This document shows positions 1 to 5,090 of a stretch of DNA of 5,090 bases, piece by piece. The stretch comes from Thermoplasmata archaeon (GTDB lineage: Archaea; Thermoplasmatota; Thermoplasmata; GCA-020350865), in the NCBI GenBank assembly GCA_020350865.1, contig CP070726.1:1169197-1174286 (forward strand), read 5' to 3'. A program made the position numbers and the translations under genes. Position 1 is the stretch's first letter, and the number at the start of each line of letters is the position of its first letter. Under the pieces are notes generated by a model that saw nothing but the letters and a program-made list of their open reading frames with translations, ran no database searches and was not told the DNA's origin.

Positions 1-893
1 GCCTCCCTGATCCTCTCCCAGTTCCCCCCGTGGAGGTACATGGTCATTATGGCCCCGACACCGCACTGCTCCCCGTGCAGTCCCGGCTTCTCGGCGATCT
101 CATCCAGTGCATGGGAGAACTTGTGTTCGGCACCACTTGCAGGCCTGGACGAGCCAGCAATGCTCATGGCCACACCGGAGGATACGAGAGCCTTTGCTAC
201 ATACCACGAGGACTCCTCGAGTCCCGGTTTAATCAATTCCGAATTATCGAGCATGAACTTGCCTGTGATGTCAGCCAGCATGCTGGCGGAGCTGCTGAAC
301 TCCTCGTTCCTCAGCCTTTTGGCGAGCTTCCAGTCCAAAACAGCCGTGATATTGGCTATGACATCTCCGCATCCCGCCGCAAGCAGCCTGTATGGTGAAG
401 AGGCAATGATCTGTGTATCTGCCACCACTGCAAGGGGTGTTCTCGCTGTGAGGGATTTTCGCTTGCCGTCAACCATTATGGAGGCCCTCGAGGAGACGAT
501 GCCGTCATGAGAGGCAGCCGTGGGAATGCTCAAAAAGGGTGAATAGCACTCGAAAGAGGCGCATTTGGCCACATCTATCGACTTACCACCGCCCACACCC
601 AGGGCGAACTTGGCTTTCAGCTCAGTAATCTGGCGCTTGACCTCGTCTATATTGTTCTGGTCCGAATCGGAGATCAGAATCTGCTGTACCTCGTACCCGA
701 TATCCGCGAGAATCTTCTCCACAGTATCCCCGGCTATGACTTTTGTGATCTCATCAGCCACGATCAAGGCCGGGCTCTCAAGGTGCAGCTCCCTGCAGAC
801 GTTGCCCACCTCGTTTATTACTCCATGGCCCACCTTTACCATTCTGGGCAGTTCGGTGGTCTTGGATTTCGTGAAATTACTGTTCATCCACAT
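1..893 (-). CDS. egsA: sn-glycerol-1-phosphate dehydrogenase, C-terminus missing at window edge
   Basis: Catalyses NAD(P)H-dependent reduction of dihydroxyacetone phosphate to sn-glycerol-1-phosphate, the first committed step of archaeal ether-lipid synthesis, in the cytoplasm. Seen by translating the minus strand: 297 codons without a stop, running off the left edge. The N-terminal Rossmann-like part carries the nucleotide-binding GGGKSIDVAK (residues 101-110), followed by PTAASHDGIVSS (124-135). The expected metal ligands of this iron-alcohol-dehydrogenase-like family are all present: Asp177 in AAGCGDVIAN, His257 in GAEHKFSHALD and His273 in LHGEQCG. The family is usually about 350 residues, so roughly 50 are missing beyond the window. 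In-frame ATGs lie at 902, 893 and 887. I chose 893 because a TATA-like element centred near 921 would start transcription within a few bases of it (leaderless), but 887 is also possible. Divergent from the DUF63 gene. Glycerol dehydrogenase or dehydroquinate synthase relatives are less likely given the SHDG and GAEHxFSH motifs. Confidence 0.95.
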   Translation of the reverse strand, partial: MWMNSNFTKSKTTELPRMVKVGHGVINEVGNVCRELHLESPALIVADEITKVIAGDTVEKILADIGYEVQQILISDSDQNNIDEVKRQITELKAKFALGVGGGKSIDVAKCASFECYSPFLSIPTAASHDGIVSSRASIMVDGKRKSLTARTPLAVVADTQIIASSPYRLLAAGCGDVIANITAVLDWKLAKRLRNEEFSSSASMLADITGKFMLDNSELIKPGLEESSWYVAKALVSSGVAMSIAGSSRPASGAEHKFSHALDEIAEKPGLHGEQCGVGAIMTMYLHGGNWERIRE

Positions 894-967
894 ACGCCCC
901 ATTTAAGATAGAGAGGTTAATATAGGGCTTTTCCCTTTTCAAGTTATCGGTTGAATCGGGAGCGGGT
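894..967. promoter_or_regulatory. Divergent intergenic region with a possibly shared TATA element
   Basis: All 74 bases between two divergent starts. The AT-rich core at 917-925 reads TTAATATAG on the plus strand and CTATATTAA on the minus strand, so it resembles an archaeal TATA box in both directions. On the minus strand it is preceded by a purine-rich GGGAAAAG (TFB-recognition-like) and lies about 26 bases upstream of the egsA ATG at 893, which fits leaderless transcription. On the plus strand it would predict a start near 947 and a leader of about 20 bases containing GGGAG at 958-962. A second plus-strand candidate is TTTAAGATA at 902-910. These are visual matches; no start site has been mapped. 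Confidence 0.5.
958..962 (+). promoter_or_regulatory. Shine-Dalgarno-like site for the DUF63 gene
   Basis: GGGAG sits five bases before the ATG at 968 and can pair with the pyrimidine-rich 3' end of archaeal 16S rRNA. It supports the start at 968 and a leadered message, in contrast to the apparently leaderless egsA on the other strand. Confidence 0.45.
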
Positions 968-2215
968 ATGGAATTGAAGGATTTTAAAGCATTCTATAAA
1001 AAACACGGCACAAAGGTATGGTTTGCCGTCATTTTCGGCATTATCATCGTAATCACGCTGGGATGCCTGTTTCTCCCGGAGATCTTCTGGGACAAGTTCA
1101 TATACAGGTATTATTGGGGTCCGCTGGAGGTGGATGCCCTTGAGAGCGGTCCCGTGGTCCAGGATGACGGCTACGAAATAAACCAGGGCTATACACTTGT
1201 CAGTGAGATAACATACGGCATAGTGCTGATTCTTGCGCTGTACGGCCTGTTCCGGCTCCTTGAGCGTTTTAAAATACGAATCGACCTCAAGATGACACTC
1301 TCTATTTTGCCATTCATATTCCTGGGAGGTGCACTGCGGGTCATGGAGGATGCTGAGCTGTACCAGGAGCCCTATGTCTATCTCATCATATCTCCTTTGA
1401 TCTACTTCCTCATAGGGGCACTTATTGTGGGTCTGCTCCTGTATTATACGGCCGTGGAGAGAAAGGAGAATTATTCCCGAAAAGTGAAGCTCGCCTTGGC
1501 CTGGAAGCCCTTTGTGATATTTGACCTCACATATGCCTTGATATACATATTCGGTTCAGAAAGTTTCAATTTCATGGTCAATCCGTTCGTGCCAATCGCA
1601 CTGTCCATAGGCCTGTTTTTCTTTCTCATGCTGTATACCCGAAGGGAGGACAGGTTCGACGGTTATTTCTCACTCTTCATCTTCGGTCTCTTCCTGCTTG
1701 CGTTCTCAGTATTCGTTCTCATGCTCTGGCCGGAGATACCTGCTTGGAGGAATGCCTACGGCAATGCCCATGACGGGCTGGATATATCCACCGAGCCCCT
1801 GGCCTACCCCATGGTGCTGGGGATTTCCTTGGGCATCACTTTTCTGGTGTACATGCTCGGGAGAGTGCTCTCCAAAAAACGCGAAGTCTGGGGAATCTTT
1901 ACGAATCCCATGAACCTTCTCATCGTGTTCGGCCAGATGTTCGATGCCGCCGCCACTTTCGTCGGTGTGGACTTCTATGGGTACGCGGAGAAGCATCCCA
2001 TACCCGACTTCTTCTTCGAGACCTTCGGGACCTCGGCTGTGTTCCTGCCGATAAAGCTGGCCCTGGCTTGCGCGGTTGTGTATCTCATCGACGTATCCTT
2101 TTCTGAGGAATTGAACGACTACCCCGTATTGAAGGGCCTGATCAAGATCGTCATCATGGTACTGGGTCTGGCACCGGGGACCAGGGACATGCTCAGGACG
2201 GGTCTGGGAATCTGA
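968..2215 (+). CDS. DUF63 family archaeal integral membrane protein
   Basis: Function unknown. Recognised as DUF63 by several family-typical stretches: the FWDKFIYRYYWGPLEVDA segment after the first helix (residues 40-57), GGALRVMEDA (120-129), FDAAATFVGVDFYGYAEKH (325-343), and the C-terminal GLAPGTRDMLR with a glycine-rich end. By eye there are about 10 to 11 hydrophobic helices, the first at about 17-36, and a short basic N-terminus that suggests a cytoplasmic start. Polar residues inside the late helices (Asp326, Thr330, Asp335, Glu341, His343) form the most conserved-looking part and hint at a buried functional site, but no reaction can be assigned. At 415 residues it seems longer than many family members, with hydrophilic segments at about 57-74 and 257-276. 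The start is supported by GGGAG upstream. It precedes the RND gene by 31 bases on the same strand, so co-transcription is likely. Confidence 0.88.
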   Translation: MELKDFKAFYKKHGTKVWFAVIFGIIIVITLGCLFLPEIFWDKFIYRYYWGPLEVDALESGPVVQDDGYEINQGYTLVSEITYGIVLILALYGLFRLLERFKIRIDLKMTLSILPFIFLGGALRVMEDAELYQEPYVYLIISPLIYFLIGALIVGLLLYYTAVERKENYSRKVKLALAWKPFVIFDLTYALIYIFGSESFNFMVNPFVPIALSIGLFFFLMLYTRREDRFDGYFSLFIFGLFLLAFSVFVLMLWPEIPAWRNAYGNAHDGLDISTEPLAYPMVLGISLGITFLVYMLGRVLSKKREVWGIFTNPMNLLIVFGQMFDAAATFVGVDFYGYAEKHPIPDFFFETFGTSAVFLPIKLALACAVVYLIDVSFSEELNDYPVLKGLIKIVIMVLGLAPGTRDMLRTGLGI

Positions 2216-2232
2216 GGCCAAAGGTGTGCTAT

Positions 2233-2236
2233 GAGG
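2233..2236 (+). promoter_or_regulatory. Weak Shine-Dalgarno-like site for the RND gene
   Basis: GAGG lies ten bases before the ATG at 2247, a rather long spacing. An in-frame ATG at 2277 has a purine run (AAGGAAG, 2268-2274) just before it, so the true start could be ten residues further in. Both starts leave the first membrane helix intact. Confidence 0.3.
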
Positions 2237-2246
2237 CGGTAGCGAG

Positions 2247-4847
2247 ATGGAGGAACAAACCACAGAGAAGGAAGAAATGAAATCAAGCATTCCCGCGCGG
2301 GTCGGCTCCCTTGCCCAGCGCAGGTCGGGATCAATAATCTTGATTGTGGTTATCGTCACTTTTCTTTTGTTCTTTCCGATAATGTACATGGCTCCCACTG
2401 AAAGGGCTTCGGACAATCCCGGGGGTGAGGTTTTTAACATCCGAAAGGAGATGGAAACGAAACTGCCTCCCTCGGTTCACCAAGTTCCTTTTATAATTGA
2501 AGCCAGGGACGGCGACATACTCACCCAGAAGGAACTGTGGGAATTATATCAAAACGAGGAGAAGCTGCGTCAGTCCGAGATAGGACAGGACATTCTCATT
2601 ACCCGCTATGATGTCGCATCCGGGACCATGACGTTTGGCGTGTATTCGCTGGCAGATGCCGTATTATCCTTTTTTACCATGCACCCGGAATTTGGTGTAA
2701 CCCTGGCGAACGCCACGGATGACCTGGTGAAGCTTGCAATTCACTTCATTTTTTCCGACCCCTCAACTTCCGATTTGTCTCAGGTATTATCCACGAAGGC
2801 CACAAGTGAAAACCGGACGATCCTAGGGCAGCAAATAGTATACTGGACATCACCCGCAATATATTTCCCGGTCAATGCAAACAACTCCAAGATCAGCCTG
2901 GAGACCACCCAGGGTCTTACGGCTGGCGCCAGCGGGGGTCCCGAGCATCAGAAGTTCAACAGGGATGTGCAGGAAATCCTTCGCGGTGATGAGGACACCT
3001 ACAGACTGTGGGGTGTTGCCATCGATATCACACTGGAGGCCGAGGACGAGGGGATGCTGAGCGTACCGCTGGTTGTTGCCGCAATAATATTGATTCTCGT
3101 GATAGTCACCCTTCATTTTAAATCCCTTCAGGTTACGCTCCTCACCATGGTGGGTCTTGGGATGCTCATTATCTGGCTGAAAGGACTCTCGAACCTCATC
3201 GGATTAAAATCCTCACTTACACTTGACATACTCATACCCATAGCGATGCTGGTACTTGGGGTGGATTATGTCATTCACTCTGTTCACCGCTATCATGAGG
3301 AGCGGGCATCGGGTGCAGATCCGGGAAATGCCCTCCGCCTGGGCATCGCTGGTGTGGGCGGTGCGCTCTTTCTGGCCATGGTCACCACGGTTGTGGCATT
3401 CCTCTCCAACATAAGCTCCGGTATCGAGGACATCATCGGATTCGGAATAGCAGCTGCAACTGCCATAATATCCGCCATGATCATCATGGGGCTGTTTGTT
3501 CCCTCTGTTAAGATGAGGTGGGATGCACGCCGCAGTCAAAAGCAGGCGGGAAGAAAAAGGTCAGAAGACGAGACGAATTCGAAATCGGATACTGCCGAAC
3601 ACAGATCAGGCAGCGTCCGTTTGGGGAGGGTCGTTGTTTCAGTGGCCGAAAAAAAAGCGGTAATACTACCAGTTGTGGTCGTTATCACATTAGTGGCCGG
3701 ATTCTATGCAACCAACCTCGAGTCCAGACTGGATGCCAAGGATTATTTCGATTCCCAATCATCCTTTGTGATAAGCCTGGACAAGCTGGATGAGCACTAC
3801 GGGGAAACAGGGGGCGAACCCGCATATTTCTTTATCAGAGGCGACCTGTCGGAACCCGAATCACTTGCGGCCATCAGGGAATTGATAAACAATGTGGACG
3901 ACAATGAAAATGTCGCCAGAAGTATTGTTGACGGCAAGCCCAGTGTCGATGCCAGGATCTTTGATTTTCTCGAGGCGGTACTTTCTAGTGGGGTGGCTCG
4001 CTCCCGAATTGAAGCGTCCAGCCCCGGTCTCACCATAACCGATGATAACAATGACAGTGTACCGGACAGCCGGCCCCAGCTCAAGGCCGTATACGATTAC
4101 ATGGTCCAGTACGGGATACCTCTCAATGAAACCGTTCTTTACTACGAGCCGAGCCAGATCTGGGAGGCTTTGTATCATGACCCCCAGGGAATAGACGAGG
4201 ATGTGACCATTGTGGCGGTCTTCATTCCCGGAACCCGCGAGCAGGCGGTGGTGAGGGAAGCGAAACTGGAACTTACGGAAGATATAAAGGCACTGGATGT
4301 GGACAGCATAAGCTACTACGGACTGGCGGGTCCGGCATTTGAACGGGATATTACGCTGGCCGCTGTTACCGATTCTCTAATGTCGTCCATCATCATTGCA
4401 TCTTTCCTGTGCTTCATCATCCTGCTTGCGGCCTTCAAATCCTTAAAATACACCATCGTGACCATAATACCGGTGATACTGGTTGCAATCTGGCTTTATG
4501 CATTCATGTATGTCGCCGGTTTTTACCTGAATGCAGTGAGCGCCACCATTGCGGCCATCTCAATCGGTGTGGGCATCGATTATTCGGTTCATGTCACCGT
4601 TAGGTTCCGCCAGGAGCTTGGCAAAGTCTCCGATAAAATCACTGCTCTGGAACGCACTGCCAGTCAATCCGGCTCGGCGCTCTTCGGCTCCGCAGCCTCC
4701 ACGATGATCGGCTTTGCCATAATCGCCTTTGCCCCCATGCCCATGTTCTCTTCCTTTGGCATACTTACGGCCCTGATGATCCTCATGGCTTTCATTGCTG
4801 CACTGCTCGTTCTCCCCTCAATGCTCATGCTTGTCGAAAGAAAATAG
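2247..4847 (+). CDS. RND superfamily exporter, MMPL/HAE3-like, 12 membrane helices
   Basis: Probable proton-driven exporter in the cytoplasmic membrane; substrate unknown. The 866 residues form the two-fold repeat typical of RND proteins: helix 1 (about 30-49), a large outside loop (about 50-270), helices 2-6 (about 273-421), a charged cytoplasmic linker (about 424-470), helix 7 (about 472-490), a second outside loop (about 491-708), and helices 8-12 (about 712-863). Helix 4 carries GVDYVIHSVHRYHEE (338-352) and helix 10 the matching GVGIDYSVHVTVRF (774-787). Asp340-Tyr341 and Asp778-Tyr779 correspond in position to the Asp-Tyr proton-relay pairs described for MmpL3. The second loop contains DDNNDSVPD (599-607), a calcium-binding-like signature. 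Potential N-glycosylation sequons occur at Asn155, Asn189, Asn212 and Asn627. The length fits the largely archaeal HAE3 group rather than AcrB-type pumps (about 1,050 residues). No periplasmic adaptor gene is adjacent. Probably in an operon with the DUF63 gene upstream. Confidence 0.93.
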   Translation: MEEQTTEKEEMKSSIPARVGSLAQRRSGSIILIVVIVTFLLFFPIMYMAPTERASDNPGGEVFNIRKEMETKLPPSVHQVPFIIEARDGDILTQKELWELYQNEEKLRQSEIGQDILITRYDVASGTMTFGVYSLADAVLSFFTMHPEFGVTLANATDDLVKLAIHFIFSDPSTSDLSQVLSTKATSENRTILGQQIVYWTSPAIYFPVNANNSKISLETTQGLTAGASGGPEHQKFNRDVQEILRGDEDTYRLWGVAIDITLEAEDEGMLSVPLVVAAIILILVIVTLHFKSLQVTLLTMVGLGMLIIWLKGLSNLIGLKSSLTLDILIPIAMLVLGVDYVIHSVHRYHEERASGADPGNALRLGIAGVGGALFLAMVTTVVAFLSNISSGIEDIIGFGIAAATAIISAMIIMGLFVPSVKMRWDARRSQKQAGRKRSEDETNSKSDTAEHRSGSVRLGRVVVSVAEKKAVILPVVVVITLVAGFYATNLESRLDAKDYFDSQSSFVISLDKLDEHYGETGGEPAYFFIRGDLSEPESLAAIRELINNVDDNENVARSIVDGKPSVDARIFDFLEAVLSSGVARSRIEASSPGLTITDDNNDSVPDSRPQLKAVYDYMVQYGIPLNETVLYYEPSQIWEALYHDPQGIDEDVTIVAVFIPGTREQAVVREAKLELTEDIKALDVDSISYYGLAGPAFERDITLAAVTDSLMSSIIIASFLCFIILLAAFKSLKYTIVTIIPVILVAIWLYAFMYVAGFYLNAVSATIAAISIGVGIDYSVHVTVRFRQELGKVSDKITALERTASQSGSALFGSAASTMIGFAIIAFAPMPMFSSFGILTALMILMAFIAALLVLPSMLMLVERK

Positions 4848-4912
4848 GTGGACAACACACCCTCATAACAATCTTCTTATACCGACATATTGATTTACTT
4901 CTGGTAGAATCG
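4848..4912 (+). promoter_or_regulatory. Short intergenic region, candidate promoter of the nuclease gene
   Basis: 65 bases between the RND stop and the nuclease ATG. TTATA at 4877-4881 would place a transcription start near 4905, and CATATT at 4886-4891 would place one at the ATG itself. GGTAG at 4903-4907 is a poor ribosome-binding candidate. No strong hairpin or T-tract terminator for the RND gene was seen, so read-through from the upstream operon is equally possible. Confidence 0.3.
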
Positions 4913-5090
4913 ATGAGAAAGGAAATCCTGGCAATTGCCATATTTGCACTGCTCCTGGTAGGTGCGTATGTTATTCTGGGTGGATTCGATTTTGGTTCAG
5001 ACGAAGAGTTCGATGTTTCTGAGGTCATAGACGGTGACACCATCAGACTTGAAAACGGGGAGAAGGTTCGACTCATAGGAATCAACACAC
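4913..5090 (+). CDS. Membrane-anchored or secreted thermonuclease (SNase-like), N-terminal part only
   Basis: Predicted extracytoplasmic phosphodiesterase of the staphylococcal nuclease family, which hydrolyses DNA or RNA with calcium. Only 59 codons are inside the window. Residues 2-3 are basic and residues 5-24 are hydrophobic, forming a signal peptide or membrane anchor; no lipobox cysteine follows. After an acidic spacer (26-37, with DEEFD) the nuclease fold begins with VIDGDTIRL (38-46) and VRLIGINT (52-59). Asp42 corresponds to metal-binding Asp21 and Arg53 to catalytic Arg35 of the S. aureus enzyme, while Asn58 stands where that enzyme has metal-binding Asp40, a substitution that seems common in this family. 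The catalytic Glu43 and Arg87 equivalents lie past the right edge. The 65-base gap from the RND gene makes operon membership uncertain. Confidence 0.87.
   Translation, partial: MRKEILAIAIFALLLVGAYVILGGFDFGSDEEFDVSEVIDGDTIRLENGEKVRLIGINT

Noticed and set aside
40..510. A 156-codon plus-strand open frame in the left part of the window
   Set aside because: It is the reverse-strand shadow of egsA, whose translation carries all family motifs.
565..906. A 113-codon plus-strand open frame just before the DUF63 gene
   Set aside because: It is opposite the N-terminal half of egsA and has no recognisable domain.
924..936. AGGG/CCCT inverted repeat as a hairpin or operator
   Set aside because: The stem is four base pairs around a T-rich loop; it is better explained as the purine-rich flank of the minus-strand TATA element.
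2231..2242. A three-codon ATG AGG CGG TAG minigene between the DUF63 and RND genes
   Set aside because: It is too short to be meaningful; its GAGG more plausibly acts as a ribosome-binding site for the RND start.
1706..2440. A 244-codon open frame on the minus strand, opposite the DUF63 gene end and the RND gene start
   Set aside because: It lies antisense to two well-supported genes, spans their junction, has no recognisable family and a composition rich in Pro, Gly, His and Ser, as expected from the reverse of hydrophobic-helix codons.
4848..4860. GGTG/CACC inverted repeat just after the RND stop, as a terminator
   Set aside because: The stem is only four base pairs with no T-tract directly after it, so it is not distinguishable from chance.
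4825..5088. An 87-codon minus-strand open frame at the right edge
   Set aside because: It is antisense to the nuclease gene, whose plus-strand translation shows clear SNase motifs.

Overview
The window reads as archaeal DNA. The clearest marker is the minus-strand gene at the left edge, an sn-glycerol-1-phosphate dehydrogenase that makes the glycerol backbone of archaeal ether lipids. It is backed by a DUF63 membrane protein, a family known essentially from Archaea, and by TATA-box style upstream regions. A euryarchaeal, possibly Thermoplasmatota-like, source fits, but this finer placement is an inference from gene content and not from a phylogenetic marker.

Layout: (1) 1-893, minus strand: egsA, lacking its C-terminal end beyond the window edge. 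(2) 894-967: a 74-base divergent intergenic region with one near-symmetric AT-rich element that could serve both directions. (3) 968-2215, plus strand: a polytopic DUF63 protein of 415 residues. (4) 2247-4847, plus strand, 31 bases downstream and probably co-transcribed: an 866-residue RND-superfamily (MMPL/HAE3-like) exporter with two complete six-helix halves and two large extracytoplasmic loops. (5) 4848-4912: a short intergenic region with weak promoter-like elements. (6) 4913-5090, plus strand: the N-terminus of a membrane-anchored or secreted staphylococcal-nuclease-type thermonuclease, cut by the right edge.

The unifying theme is the cell envelope: lipid backbone synthesis diverges from two integral membrane proteins, one of which belongs to a superfamily that includes lipid exporters (MmpL3, HpnN). 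A functional link is a testable hypothesis, not something the sequence proves. No RNA genes, CRISPR arrays, insertion sequences or long repeats were seen. The coding content is dense and looks like ordinary chromosomal core sequence, so no strongly novel system is claimed. The most distinctive points are the possible shared divergent promoter, a thrombospondin-type-3-like calcium-binding signature in the second RND loop, and the lipid/DUF63/RND neighbourhood.
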